Under the pieces are notes generated by a model, which was given only the letters and a program-made list of their open reading frames with translations, searched no databases and was not told the DNA's origin. A program made the translations under genes and the position numbers. A stretch of DNA of 36,633 nt from Deltaproteobacteria bacterium (GTDB taxonomy: Bacteria > Desulfobacterota > Desulfovibrionia > Desulfovibrionales > Desulfomicrobiaceae), in NCBI GenBank assembly GCA_009930495.1, contig RZYB01000008.1, positions 1 through 36,633 of the forward strand, in the 5' to 3' direction. Of the stretch, positions 24,750-33,284 are shown one piece after another. Numbering within the stretch: the stretch's first letter is position 1; the number at the start of each line of letters is the position of its first letter.

Positions 24750-26398
24750 TTCATGGCCTCGGGAAAAAGCTCCGCCGCCAATTCACGCAGCTTGTATTTC
24801 TGGATCTTGCCGCTGGCGGTCATGGGGAACTGGTCCAGGAACGCCACGTACTTGGGAATTTTGTAGCGGGAAATCTGACCGCGACAAAAATCCTTGATGT
24901 CTTCCGGCGCGTAGTCGAAACCCTCCTTCAAGATGACGAAAGCGCCCACTTCCTCGCCGTACTTGCGGCTGGGAACGCCCGCCACCTGGACATCCTTGAT
25001 GCCCTCCATGCGGTAGAGAAATTCCTCGATCTCGCGTGGATAGACGTTCTCGCCGCCACGAATGATCATGTCCTTGAGACGGCCAGTGATGGTCACGTAG
25101 CCGGCCTCGTCCATGGTCCCGAGATCGCCGGAATGAAGCCAGCCATCGGGGTCGATGGCCTGGGCCGTGGCGTCGGGGTTGTTGTAGTACCCCTTCATGA
25201 CGTTGTAGCCCCGGCAGCAAAGCTCGCCCTGCACTCCCGGCCCCGCGGGTTCGCCGCTTTCCGGGTTCGTGATGCGCACCTCCACCTCGGGCATGGCCCG
25301 TCCCACGGTCGAGGTCCGTTGCGCCACCGTGTCGTGGACCCTGGTCTGGGTCATGACCGGCGAAGATTCGGTCAGACCATAGCAGATGGTGATTTCCTTC
25401 ATGTTCATGACGTCCATGACCTTCTCCATGACCGGCACCGGGCAGGGCGAGCCAGCCATGATGCCCGTGCGCAAGGAGGAATAGTCGTAGCGGGAAAAGG
25501 ACTTGTGCTCCAAAACAGCGATAAACATGGTCGGCACGCCGTACAACGCCGTGCACTTTTCCTCTTCGATCGCGGTCATGACCAGCAACGGACTGAAACC
25601 CTCCAGGAGGACCATGGTCGAAGCGTGACTGACGCAGGCCAGCACGCCCAGAACACAACCAAAGCAATGGAAAAGCGGCACGGGCAGGCAAACCCGATCC
25701 TTATGGGTGAAGACCTGGTTCTCGCCAATCCAAAAGCCATTGTTCCCGATATTGTAGTGGGTCAGCATGACTCCCTTGGGAAAACCTGTGGTGCCGGAAG
25801 TGTATTGCATGTTGACCACGTCGTGCGGATCCAGGGAGGCTTGACGAGCCCGGTAATCCTCTTCGGAAATCAGCCGGCTCAGAGCCAGGAGCTCGGGCAT
25901 GGAGTACATGCCCCGGTGCTTTTCCTGCCCCAGGAAAAAGACCCGCTTCAGGTCCGGAAAACGCTCGGAACGCAAATAACCGCGTTCCTGGGTTTTGAGT
26001 TCCGGCACCAAGTCGTACACGGTCTGAACATAATCCGTGTCGCGAAAGGAATCGATCAACAGCAGATTTTCGGTCTCGGATTGCTTGAGCAGATATTCCA
26101 ACTCGGCCTTCTTGTAGAAGGTATTCACGGTCAGGAGCACGGCCCCGATCTTGGCCGTGGCAAACTGAAACGCCACCCAATAGGGCACGTTGGTGGCCCA
26201 GATGGCCACTTTTTCTCCCTTTTGCACTCCCATGGCCATGAGGCCCTTGGCCAGATTATCCACGAGCTCGCCAAACTCGCGATACGTCAGGCGAAAATTG
26301 CGATCGACATAGACCACGGCCTCGTTGTCCGGATGCCGCGCGATGGCTTCGTCAAGCATCTGGCCCAGGGTGATCCCTCGCAGTGCAGGTCTATCCAT
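24746..26398 (-). CDS. AMP-binding acyl-CoA ligase (FadD-like)
   Basis: This adenylate-forming ligase activates a carboxylic acid with ATP and joins it to CoA. The 550-residue protein has the P-loop-like [18 protein letters not shown], the core YGLTESSP, the hinge and C-terminal domain motifs [28 protein letters not shown] and the catalytic Lys in [14 protein letters not shown]. The overall pattern fits medium/long-chain fatty acyl-CoA synthetases, but the acid cannot be fixed from sequence. I chose the ATG at 26398, which follows GGAGGAGG by 4 bases, over a GTG at 26422. It follows the XRE-cupin regulator by 26 bases, which suggests that regulator controls it, and overlaps the HAD gene. Confidence 0.93.
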   Translation of the reverse strand: MDRPALRGITLGQMLDEAIARHPDNEAVVYVDRNFRLTYREFGELVDNLAKGLMAMGVQKGEKVAIWATNVPYWVAFQFATAKIGAVLLTVNTFYKKAELEYLLKQSETENLLLIDSFRDTDYVQTVYDLVPELKTQERGYLRSERFPDLKRVFFLGQEKHRGMYSMPELLALSRLISEEDYRARQASLDPHDVVNMQYTSGTTGFPKGVMLTHYNIGNNGFWIGENQVFTHKDRVCLPVPLFHCFGCVLGVLACVSHASTMVLLEGFSPLLVMTAIEEEKCTALYGVPTMFIAVLEHKSFSRYDYSSLRTGIMAGSPCPVPVMEKVMDVMNMKEITICYGLTESSPVMTQTRVHDTVAQRTSTVGRAMPEVEVRITNPESGEPAGPGVQGELCCRGYNVMKGYYNNPDATAQAIDPDGWLHSGDLGTMDEAGYVTITGRLKDMIIRGGENVYPREIEEFLYRMEGIKDVQVAGVPSRKYGEEVGAFVILKEGFDYAPEDIKDFCRGQISRYKIPKYVAFLDQFPMTASGKIQKYKLRELAAELFPEAMK

Positions 26399-26424
26399 GA
26401 GTCCTCCTCCTTTCGCTTCCACGG

Positions 26425-26994
26425 CTATTCCGGGAAATACAGCACGGCATAGATGGACGCCGGCGAATCGCCAGCACAGGTCACGTGATGTGGCACGATG
26501 GAATTAAGATAGATCGAATCGCCCTTGTCCAGAATAAAAACATCGCGCCCGTAGGTCACCTGGATGGCCCCGTCATGGACAACGATGAACTCCTCGCCCT
26601 CATGACTGGACAGTTTGCATTCCCCATTGGCCGCTGGCGCCAGCTCGACGAAAAAAGGCTCCATGTGGCGGTCCTTCTTTCCCCGGCCCAGGGAATAAAA
26701 CTTCATATCCACGGAACACCCCTTGCCGCCGAGCATGTGCAGGCCTTCCTCGCGCTGTCCCAAGCGCACGACAAGCGGATCCTGGCCCAGTTCGTCGTCC
26801 AGAAACGTGCCCAGGCGCACGCCCAGACCTCGGGCGACCTTGAGCAGGGGCCCCAGGGACGGATACACGGAATCATCCTCCAGGGATTTCAAAAACCCAA
26901 GTTCCAGGCCCGTGCGCTCGGCCAACTGCTCCAAACTGATCTCGTTCAATTCCCGAAGGCGCTTGATACGCGGTCCGAGTTGTTCTTTGGTCAT
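26425..26994 (-). CDS. XRE-family regulator with C-terminal cupin domain
   Basis: This is a 189-residue DNA-binding protein. An N-terminal helix-turn-helix (about 7-62: [20 protein letters not shown]) is joined to a cupin domain (about 110-186: [19 protein letters not shown] and [11 protein letters not shown]) that probably senses a small molecule or metal. Such XRE-cupin proteins often regulate an adjacent metabolic gene; here the acyl-CoA ligase follows after 26 bases. I chose the ATG at 26994, which overlaps the TAA of the preceding gene by one base (TAATG); the open frame runs back to 27159, but the extra 55 residues lie in the upstream gene and look non-coding. The ribosome site is weak, which fits coupled translation. 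Confidence 0.92.
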   Translation of the reverse strand: MTKEQLGPRIKRLRELNEISLEQLAERTGLELGFLKSLEDDSVYPSLGPLLKVARGLGVRLGTFLDDELGQDPLVVRLGQREEGLHMLGGKGCSVDMKFYSLGRGKKDRHMEPFFVELAPAANGECKLSSHEGEEFIVVHDGAIQVTYGRDVFILDKGDSIYLNSIVPHHVTCAGDSPASIYAVLYFPE

Positions 26995-27788
26995 TACCGG
27001 TTCTCGCTGGTTGAAGGGTTTGAGGGATTGGCCAGAATCCTGACGAAGTGGGGCAATTCGACCCGCTCGCCGCAGACAAGCTCCAGGCCGGCCGCGTCCA
27101 TGTCGCAACACCAGAAATCGCGACCCTTCACGACACACGGGGCAAAGGCCAGGCCGCAAGCCTCAAGCTCCCGAAACACGTCCGCGTCGGAGACAAAAAG
27201 GCTGGCCCCGCCCGGCAAAAAAGCGAACACGCGCGGGAGCAGACTTTTCCATGGCAAGTCCACGCCGGCGCGCGGAAAAAGAACGTCATCCGAAACGCCG
27301 AGCTCGGCGAAGGACTCTTCGTCGCCCAGGCCAAGCGTCCGGGCGAACCCGTCCCGGGCCTGGGCGAAGCGGGTCTCCTGGTCGCGCATGCCCATGAAGT
27401 GCTCCTCGCGGAACAAGGCCAGGGCCAACACGATTTGAGCCTGCCGCAGCGCGTCGTCCAGGGAGACTTCGGCCGACTTGGCGCCACCGGTCAGCTGGGA
27501 CAGGATGTCCATGGTCGTGTCGGTATAAAAATTATCGATGCCGGCGGCCCGGTAGGCCTGCATGTCCGAGGTTTTGGGAAAACGCTCCGCGAACTGAAGG
27601 TATTCGCGCACCATGCGGCGCACCTCCTCGTCCGAGTAGGGCAGGGTCGGTGGACGCCACCGCGCGGGGCCTTCCGGCAAGGCCACCCCGGGATCGAGCC
27701 ACAGCACCCATTCGGGCAGATCCGGTCCGGCCAATCCAGGATTCATCCAGGGAAAATGCACGACAAGGTCATCCATCAACGTATACAC
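26994..27788 (-). CDS. conserved-looking protein of unknown function
   Basis: This is a soluble protein of about 264 residues that I cannot assign to a family. It is Trp/Pro-rich at the N-terminus (LPEWVLWLDPGV) and helical in the middle (SLDDALRQAQIVLALALFREEHF). There are four Cys near the C-terminus (ACGLAFAPC and FWCCDMDAAG). No signal peptide or membrane segment is seen. The GTG at 27788 follows the cysteine-rich gene's stop directly (TGAGGTG) and has AGGAG 4 bases upstream; the ATG at 27776 is a good alternative. The frame continues upstream to 28082, but that part overlaps the cysteine-rich gene. It is translationally linked to genes on both sides, so it probably works with the cysteine-rich protein. 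Confidence 0.8.
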   Translation of the reverse strand: MYTLMDDLVVHFPWMNPGLAGPDLPEWVLWLDPGVALPEGPARWRPPTLPYSDEEVRRMVREYLQFAERFPKTSDMQAYRAAGIDNFYTDTTMDILSQLTGGAKSAEVSLDDALRQAQIVLALALFREEHFMGMRDQETRFAQARDGFARTLGLGDEESFAELGVSDDVLFPRAGVDLPWKSLLPRVFAFLPGGASLFVSDADVFRELEACGLAFAPCVVKGRDFWCCDMDAAGLELVCGERVELPHFVRILANPSNPSTSENR

Positions 27789-27789
27789 C

Positions 27790-28170
27790 TCACTCCTCGA
27801 AATTTCGGCCCGGTCGGGCCAGTTCATAGTGGCGACAACGCCCTCCGCAACAGGGAAATCGGAGCAGACACAGGCCCTCGACAAAATGCGCGCACCGACC
27901 GAAAGCGTCCCCCGCGCCCAGGGCATACTCCGGGCAGGTCCAATCAACGACGTCCCCGCCCCACCCCTGCCAAATCCGCCCGGCCGCCTCAAGCCCGATT
28001 CCCATGAGCTCGCACCGCTCCACCAACGCGTCGAATCGACGCTCCAGCCGGGCCAAAACCTGGCAACAAAACGCACTGTCAAGCCCTGGATTCATGTATT
28101 CCGCATACATGCAACGTCCCCGCAGATAAAAACCACACCCCGCTCCTGGCAGCCGCACGACCTCGCGCAT
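27790..28170 (-). CDS. cysteine-rich small protein of unknown function
   Basis: This 126-residue cytoplasmic-looking protein has eleven Cys (12, 20, 35, 36, 53, 79, 93, 101, 107, 108, 112), including GCGFYLRGRC at the N-terminus and FPCCGGRCRHY at the C-terminus. Spacing and number suggest metal or Fe-S binding, but no known CxxC cluster signature fits and I do not recognise the family. The ATG at 28170 has GGGAG 5 bases upstream. It is the first gene of the long minus-strand run that ends with ilvC, and its stop is immediately followed by the start of the unknown 264-residue protein. Confidence 0.8.
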   Translation of the reverse strand: MREVVRLPGAGCGFYLRGRCMYAEYMNPGLDSAFCCQVLARLERRFDALVERCELMGIGLEAAGRIWQGWGGDVVDWTCPEYALGAGDAFGRCAHFVEGLCLLRFPCCGGRCRHYELARPGRNFEE

Positions 28171-28282
28171 GGGATCTCCCTAGACGCCCCAACCCGCCAC
28201 CCCACCGCGACAGGAAAATGGGACACGCATAGAATACACGCTATACACCTGGAAACCAAGGTTTTTCTTCTCCAGATGCGTA

Positions 28283-28312
28283 TTGACCTCGGGAAAGGGC
28301 TGTGTGTATATG
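28283..28312 (+). promoter_or_regulatory. likely sigma70 promoter of tatA
   Basis: TTGACC (28283-28288) and the TATATG/GTATAT box (28306-28312) are separated by 17-18 bases, about 30 bases upstream of the tatA ATG. The -35 hexamer matches consensus at five of six positions. It lies in the 170-base gap between the divergent cysteine-rich gene and tatA. Confidence 0.55.
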
Positions 28313-28340
28313 AGGCGCAATCATTTCCGAGGAGGCATAC

Positions 28341-28538
28341 ATGTTTGGCATTGGTATCCCAGAACTGCTCATCATCCTGGTCATCGTCCTGATTATCTTC
28401 GGAGCCAACAAGCTTCCGGAAATAGGTTCGGGCATGGGGCGGGCCATCAAAAATTTCAAAAAAGCGACCAGCGAACCCGAAGAAATCGACGTTTCGCCCA
28501 ATTCCGAATCCAAGGACGATCCGGACAAAAAAGCCTGA
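28341..28538 (+). CDS. tatA: TatA, twin-arginine translocase pore subunit
   Basis: TatA oligomerises to form the passage for folded proteins carrying twin-arginine signals. The 65-residue protein has a short N-terminal membrane helix ([16 protein letters not shown], about 6-21), the hinge and amphipathic helix [20 protein letters not shown], and a charged, soluble tail. The FG and LPEIG elements are the family hallmarks. GGAGG stands 5 bases before the ATG. It is transcribed alone, with its own promoter candidate and terminator; tatB and tatC are not in this window. TatA and TatB are hard to separate by sequence, but the Gly/Pro pattern and short tail favour TatA. Confidence 0.95.
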   Translation: MFGIGIPELLIILVIVLIIFGANKLPEIGSGMGRAIKNFKKATSEPEEIDVSPNSESKDDPDKKA

Positions 28539-28559
28539 TCACCGCCCTCTTGGCCCCCC

Positions 28560-28584
28560 AATCCCGGTTTCACCGGGATTTTTT
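28560..28584 (+). terminator. Rho-independent terminator of tatA
   Basis: A 9-bp perfect stem (AATCCCGGT 28560-28568 and ACCGGGATT 28572-28580) with a 3-base loop runs into six T (28579-28584). It lies 22 bases after the tatA stop. On the minus strand the sequence after the stem is G-rich, so it does not terminate the opposing gene. Confidence 0.92.
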
Positions 28585-28603
28585 ATTTCAAGCCGCCGGC
28601 AGG

Positions 28604-29470
28604 CTATTTGATCTCAATGTCCAGTCCCTGAGCCTTGGCTGCGTCACGCAACCGGATGACCAGGGCATCCTTTCGCTTGGCCTGGATTTTCCAGACACCG
28701 ACCAAGCCACCTGGTCCCATTTCCACTCCGGTCAGGGCCCGTTGTCCGATTTCAGCCGTCCAACCGTCCAGCATGCGATCAAATTCCATGGGGCCCATGC
28801 TGGACAACCAGCCCGAAACGCTGACGGTCAGGGCGTCACCCCCCATCCGGCCCTCGGACCGAGAAAAAAAACCCTTCCATAAATACCACCACATTTCTTC
28901 GAGTGTCCTGGCCGTGCGAACCGATTTCCAGGTTCCATGGGTCAGCACGCCCGTCCAGGAACCCGGAGGCTCCTGGCGCAGCTCCAGGACCGGCACGTCC
29001 GGACCGGCCGAGGATACGGGGCGCAGCCCGGAAATCATCTGCAGGGGTTCCAGCCGCCGCGTGCGGGACGGGTCCACGCCAAGAAGGCGCAACACATACG
29101 ACCTGGGGCTGGAGACGGTGTACAACACACCCATTTCGGCCAAGCGCCGCCGGATTCCGGCCGTGTCCGCGTGTACGTCCAAAACAATGCTTCCCTCGGT
29201 GGCATTGGCCGGAACGGACAACTCGTTGTAATCAAGGATCAGAGTCGAGCGCTCCGCGACCAGAACGCGGGCAACGGCGGCCAGACGTTCCGGGGGCAGG
29301 GTGACGTCCACGATGTCGCGCACGGTTTGGGCCATGGCCTGCTCCAATCCTTTTTCGATCAACCGCTCGCGAGTGGTCGCATCGACGCCAGGAGCCAGCA
29401 CCACCCGTTGCCCGGCCATGGCGGGGACCGTCAGCAACACGCAACACACCATCAAGAAAAAACATTTCAT
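28604..29470 (-). CDS. secreted protein of unknown function, DUF2066-like
   Basis: This 288-residue protein has a clear signal peptide (MKCFFLMVCCVLLTVPAMAG, cleavage probably after AMA). The mature part has an Ala/Leu-rich N-terminal segment (EKGLEQAMAQTVRDIVDV), a VLDVHADTAGIRRRLAEMGV strand-helix region, and a C-terminal part with VSVSGWLSSMGPMEFDRML. The layout faintly recalls DUF2066 or FlgT-like periplasmic proteins, but I am not sure. The ATG at 29470 has GGAGG 12 bases upstream; the ATG at 29482 touches that site directly and is less likely. It follows miaA by 26 bases and is the last gene of that operon. No terminator is seen after it. Confidence 0.75.
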   Translation of the reverse strand: MKCFFLMVCCVLLTVPAMAGQRVVLAPGVDATTRERLIEKGLEQAMAQTVRDIVDVTLPPERLAAVARVLVAERSTLILDYNELSVPANATEGSIVLDVHADTAGIRRRLAEMGVLYTVSSPRSYVLRLLGVDPSRTRRLEPLQMISGLRPVSSAGPDVPVLELRQEPPGSWTGVLTHGTWKSVRTARTLEEMWWYLWKGFFSRSEGRMGGDALTVSVSGWLSSMGPMEFDRMLDGWTAEIGQRALTGVEMGPGGLVGVWKIQAKRKDALVIRLRDAAKAQGLDIEIK

Positions 29471-29496
29471 CGCCGCACTCATCCTCCGTGAAGCCC

Positions 29497-30426
29497 TTAC
29501 TCCCCAGGTTGGTCCAGAAATACCCTGGCGCGGGCAATCATGCCGTCCACCTCGCCTGGAGCGAACCAGGCAATGTCCGCGTCCTTGCGAAACCATGTCA
29601 ACTGCCGCTTGGCATAGGCGCGGGTATTGCGCAACCAGACCGTCTTGGCTTCATCCAGGCAAACGCCATCCAACAACACGGACAAGAGCTCCGGGCAGCC
29701 AATCCCCGAAAAACCTGGAGCCGAGCGGTTCGGATGGGCGGCGTGGACCCGGGCAACCTCGTCCATGGCTCCCAAATCCAGCATGAGATCGATGCGTTGG
29801 GCCAAGCGCGGCGCCAGGGTGTCCAGATCCGTCGCCAACCCGATCTTGAGCGCCCGCAGCCCCGTGGGACGGGTGGTGCGGGCATGCCACTGGCTCAGGG
29901 TTTCTCCCGTGGCCATGAACACCTCCAGTGCCCGACATATTCGCTGGGGATCGTTGGGGTGAATTTTGGCCGCGTACTCCGGATCAATGGCGCGCAGCCT
30001 GGCATACAAGGCCGGCGCCCCAAAGGCCCGGCATTCATCGACCACGCGGCCGCGTATCCCTGGATCGATATCCGGAATGGGCGCCAGCCCTTCAAGCAGA
30101 CTTTTCAGGTACAACCCGCTGCCACCCACCAAAATGGGCACCATGCCCCGCGCCTGCATGGCCCGCGCGGCGGCCAGGACGTCCTGGGCGAAAGCCCCGG
30201 CCCGAACCGATTCGGACACCGGCACATGCCCATACAACGCGTGCGGACACACCCGCCGCTCCTCTGCCGTGGGCTGGGCCGTGACCACTTCCAGACCGGC
30301 ATACACCTGACGCGAATCAAAATTGACAACGCCCCCGCCCAGGGCCCGGGCCAACCCCAGGGCCGCCGCGGTTTTTCCCGTGCCCGTGGCCCCGACCAAA
30401 CACACCAGGGACAACGCCGTGGTCAT
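29497..30426 (-). CDS. miaA: tRNA dimethylallyltransferase
   Basis: MiaA transfers a dimethylallyl group to A37 of tRNAs that read codons beginning with U. The 309-residue protein has the P-loop GATGTGKTAAAL near residue 12, the DSRQVYAGLEVVTAQP motif, the Gly-rich ILVGGSGLYLKSLLEG, HPNDPQRICRALEV and a C-terminal RNTRAYAKRQLTWFRKD. All are family hallmarks. Its ATG overlaps the coaD stop by four bases (ATGA), and GGGA precedes it, so it is coupled to coaD. Confidence 0.97.
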   Translation of the reverse strand: MTTALSLVCLVGATGTGKTAAALGLARALGGGVVNFDSRQVYAGLEVVTAQPTAEERRVCPHALYGHVPVSESVRAGAFAQDVLAAARAMQARGMVPILVGGSGLYLKSLLEGLAPIPDIDPGIRGRVVDECRAFGAPALYARLRAIDPEYAAKIHPNDPQRICRALEVFMATGETLSQWHARTTRPTGLRALKIGLATDLDTLAPRLAQRIDLMLDLGAMDEVARVHAAHPNRSAPGFSGIGCPELLSVLLDGVCLDEAKTVWLRNTRAYAKRQLTWFRKDADIAWFAPGEVDGMIARARVFLDQPGE

Positions 30427-30953
30427 GGTTTCCCGCTATCCCCGGCCTGGAGCGCGCGCCATTCATCCATGCGCCGCGTGACCCGACCCTGGATGGCTTC
30501 CGGAACCAAGCCCTCGATGCTCCCGCCAAGCCGGGCCACGTCCTTGATGATGGTCGAGCTGATGTACAGCCAACGATAGTCCGTCATCATGAACACAGTG
30601 TGGATGCTTGGCTTGAGCTTGCGATTCATGAGCGCCATCTGGAATTCGTACTCAAAGTCCGAGACAGCGCGCAGGCCGCGCAAAATCGTATTCGCGCCAG
30701 TGCTCGGGACATAGTCCACCAAAAGGCCGGCAAAGCCCTCCACCGCCACCCTGGTCTGTCCCCGGAAAGCCTCGCGAATCATCTCCACCCGCTCCTCCAG
30801 GCTGAAAAGCGGATTTTTGCCCGAATCCTTGGCCACGGCCACGATGACCCGGTCAAAGACTTCGAGACCACGGCGCACCAAACTCAGATGCCCGTTGGTG
30901 AACGGATCGAAGGTCCCGGGATAGACGGCTATGCGCTCTTCCTTAAGCCCCAT
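30423..30953 (-). CDS. coaD: phosphopantetheine adenylyltransferase
   Basis: CoaD makes dephospho-CoA from 4'-phosphopantetheine and ATP, the penultimate step of CoA synthesis. The 176-residue protein begins with AVYPGTFDPFTNGHLSLVRR, containing the nucleotidyltransferase TxGHxS-like motif (TNGH), and has ILRGLRAVSDFEYEFQMA and the ISSTIIKDVA motif with the conserved Ser-Ser-Thr. It is slightly longer than the E. coli enzyme at its C-terminus. I chose the ATG at 30953 (AAGGA 7 bases upstream) over a TTG at 30959. The start lies inside rsmD, an overlap of 25 bases; rsmD-coaD adjacency is common in bacteria. Confidence 0.97.
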   Translation of the reverse strand: MGLKEERIAVYPGTFDPFTNGHLSLVRRGLEVFDRVIVAVAKDSGKNPLFSLEERVEMIREAFRGQTRVAVEGFAGLLVDYVPSTGANTILRGLRAVSDFEYEFQMALMNRKLKPSIHTVFMMTDYRWLYISSTIIKDVARLGGSIEGLVPEAIQGRVTRRMDEWRALQAGDSGKP

Positions 30954-31498
30954 ATGCAAATCCTTGTCTGTCCATAAAGTTTATTCCGGATTGGTTCCAA
31001 AACCGGGAGCGGTGGATCGGGCAGATCCAGGCCGGCCTCGACTTCGGCGCAAATCAGCCCGTCCGGCGCTAGGCCGCCATTCTCCACAAGCAGGCGCACC
31101 GATGGCAGCAGCAAGTCCCGGCCATAGGGCGGGTCGATGAAGACCAACCCATATCGGCCCACGGCCGTGGCGCCAAGCCAGCGCAAGGCATCGCCCTTGA
31201 TCAGCTGCCAGCGGCCCCGATCCACGCCCAAGTCTTCCAGATTGGCCCGGATCAAGGCGGCCGCGGCGGCCGCCTTTTCCACGAACACCGCGCCCCGCGC
31301 GCCCCGGCTCAAGGCCTCGATGGCCAAGGCCCCGCTGCCCGCAAAAATGTCCGCGACAAGGGTATCGGGCCAGGACACGCCCAGCGATTCGAGCATCGAA
31401 AAAACCGACTCCCGGACCCGGCCCGTGGCGGGCCGGTATCCAGGGCCGGACGTGGTGCGCAGCCGACGGCCACGATAGGTTCCGGCGATGATCCGCAT
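30929..31498 (-). CDS. rsmD: 16S rRNA (guanine966-N2)-methyltransferase
   Basis: RsmD methylates N2 of G966 in 16S rRNA using S-adenosylmethionine. The 189-residue protein starts with MRIIAGTYRGRRL, then RPATGRVRESVFSML, the SAM-binding DIFAGSGALAIEALSRGA and the catalytic DPPY in LVFIDPPYGRD (near residue 120). It starts 7 bases after the stop of the beta-CASP nuclease and overlaps coaD by 25 bases, so it is in the middle of a coupled operon. Confidence 0.96.
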   Translation of the reverse strand: MRIIAGTYRGRRLRTTSGPGYRPATGRVRESVFSMLESLGVSWPDTLVADIFAGSGALAIEALSRGARGAVFVEKAAAAAALIRANLEDLGVDRGRWQLIKGDALRWLGATAVGRYGLVFIDPPYGRDLLLPSVRLLVENGGLAPDGLICAEVEAGLDLPDPPLPVLEPIRNKLYGQTRICIWGLRKSA

Positions 31499-31505
31499 TC
31501 CGCGC

Positions 31506-33140
31506 TCACTCGCCCTGTTTCTGCTCGAACATCAGCTCGGACAGAATGGAGGTGAAACGGGAGTTGATATCGAGCAGATTGCCCCGGATCTCAACCTGAT
31601 TGGTCAGGCCCATGCGCTTGATGTAATCCACGCGATCCTGGACCTGGGCCAATTTCGCCGAGGTTTCACCCAACAGGTAATCCCAATCGATGCGCGGAGC
31701 AGCCAGGCTCGGCCGCGAGGTGAGTTCGAAACGGCCGCTTTTGTCGAGCAGGAATTCGTCCAGGTAGTCCGGGATATGCACGGCCAGATTGAAACGCTCC
31801 CGGATCAATTCGGCCAGGACCTTTTGTCCGGAATGCTCGCCATGCACCAAATAGACCTGCATGTCCGGATTGCGAAAATGCGACAGCCATTCCAGCAGCT
31901 GGGTCTGTCCGGCATGTCCGGAAAAACCGCCAATGGTGAAAACCTTGGCCTTCACCGACAATTCCTCGCCCAGGATGCGGATGGTCGGCGCCCCGTCCAC
32001 GATGCGCCGGCCCGGCGTGCCCTCGGCCTGAAAACCGACAAAAACGATGGCCGCGCCCGGCTTCCAGATGTTGTGCCGCAAATGATGCTTGATGCGTCCG
32101 GCATTGGCCATGCCGCTGGCCGAAATGACAATGGCCGGGCCCTGGGAGGTGTTGATGGCCCGCGACTCGTCGGCGGTCAGGGTGTAGCGCAGGTTGGCCA
32201 ATTCCAACGGATTTTCGCCGTTCTTGACCAATTGCTTGGTCTGGTGGTCGTAGTAATCCCAGTGCCGGCGGAAAATCTCCGTGGCCTTGATGGCCAAAGG
32301 ACTGTCCACGTAAATGGGCATGTCTCCGGGAAGCTTGCCCTCTTTTTCGAGCAGGTACAAACTATAGAGCACCTCCTGGGTCCGTTCCACGGCAAAGGCC
32401 GGGATAATGACCTTTTCCCCGTGCCGGTAACTGTAGGCGATGGCCTCGGCCAGCTCCTCGCGGCTTTGGGTTTCATTCTTGTGGTTGCGGGAGCCGTAGG
32501 TCGATTCGAGAAAAAGAAAGTCCGCCGTTTCCACCGTCTGCGGATTGCGCACCAACAGCTGATTGGGCCGCCCCAGGTCGCCGGAAAAAACCAACTTGTA
32601 TTCTTCGCCCTTTTCCTTGAGCCAAATCTCGATAAAAGCCGAGCCCAAAATATGGCCGGCATCGTTGAAAATAACCCGAATTCCGGGGACCGGCTCGAAG
32701 ACCTGATTGTATTCCTGGATTTCGAGCCGGGCCAAGGCCCGCTGCGCGTCCTCCACGGTATAAAGGGGCTCCACCGGCAAATCCCCGGCCCGCATTTTCT
32801 TGGTGCTGCGCCACTGGGCCTCGGTTTCCTGGATGCGGGCACTGTCTTCGAGCATGATCCCCAACAGATCGCGCGTGGGCGGTGTGGTGTAAATAGGGCC
32901 GGAAAAGCCCTTGGCGACCAGGCGCGGCAACAATCCGGAATGATCGATGTGCGCGTGGGTCAGCAAGATGAAGTCCAGACTTTCCGGGTGGTACACGCCG
33001 TTTTCGTCCCAGTTGCGCATTTCGATGACCCGATTCCCCTGATGCATGCCGCAATCAATGGAAAAACGCGCCGTCTCGCACTCCACGACATGACAAGACC
33101 CGGTCACGGTTCGGGCCGCGCCCAAGAAACTGATCTTCAT
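31506..33140 (-). CDS. beta-CASP metallo-beta-lactamase-fold RNA nuclease
   Basis: This 544-residue protein belongs to the CPSF73/Ysh1-like beta-CASP group, which processes RNA with a two-zinc centre. Visible motifs are THAHIDHSG (HxHxDH, about residues 69-77), DAGHILGSA, FSGDLG, then the beta-CASP part: PAFAVERTQE, SASGMANAGRIKHHL, GFSGHAGQ and VYLVHGE. The His in the final motif is typical of RNA-specific members. The C-terminal 100 residues end in a helical region of unclear role. The ATG at 33140 has GGAGG 5 bases upstream; an earlier start at 33164 is less likely. It is the first gene of an operon with rsmD, coaD and miaA, all linked to RNA or cofactor metabolism. A clear promoter was not found in the gap upstream. 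Confidence 0.92.
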   Translation of the reverse strand: MKISFLGAARTVTGSCHVVECETARFSIDCGMHQGNRVIEMRNWDENGVYHPESLDFILLTHAHIDHSGLLPRLVAKGFSGPIYTTPPTRDLLGIMLEDSARIQETEAQWRSTKKMRAGDLPVEPLYTVEDAQRALARLEIQEYNQVFEPVPGIRVIFNDAGHILGSAFIEIWLKEKGEEYKLVFSGDLGRPNQLLVRNPQTVETADFLFLESTYGSRNHKNETQSREELAEAIAYSYRHGEKVIIPAFAVERTQEVLYSLYLLEKEGKLPGDMPIYVDSPLAIKATEIFRRHWDYYDHQTKQLVKNGENPLELANLRYTLTADESRAINTSQGPAIVISASGMANAGRIKHHLRHNIWKPGAAIVFVGFQAEGTPGRRIVDGAPTIRILGEELSVKAKVFTIGGFSGHAGQTQLLEWLSHFRNPDMQVYLVHGEHSGQKVLAELIRERFNLAVHIPDYLDEFLLDKSGRFELTSRPSLAAPRIDWDYLLGETSAKLAQVQDRVDYIKRMGLTNQVEIRGNLLDINSRFTSILSELMFEQKQGE

Positions 33141-33284
33141 GCAATCCTCCGTTTTCCCGCACACCGGCTGACGCCATCCGGGCCCATTGCCCTATGCCGT
33201 ACCCATGTGGTAGTTGTGTCAGAAATGAATCGCGCCGTGTGATTCGGCTTCACATCCAATCTTTTGCCTTCGTCACGATATCTC

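Noticed and set aside
24719-26452. A 577-codon plus-strand open frame
   Set aside because: It is antisense to the acyl-CoA ligase, whose adenylation motifs are complete.
31488-33242. A 584-codon plus-strand open frame
   Set aside because: It is antisense to the beta-CASP nuclease; no motif or ribosome site supports it.
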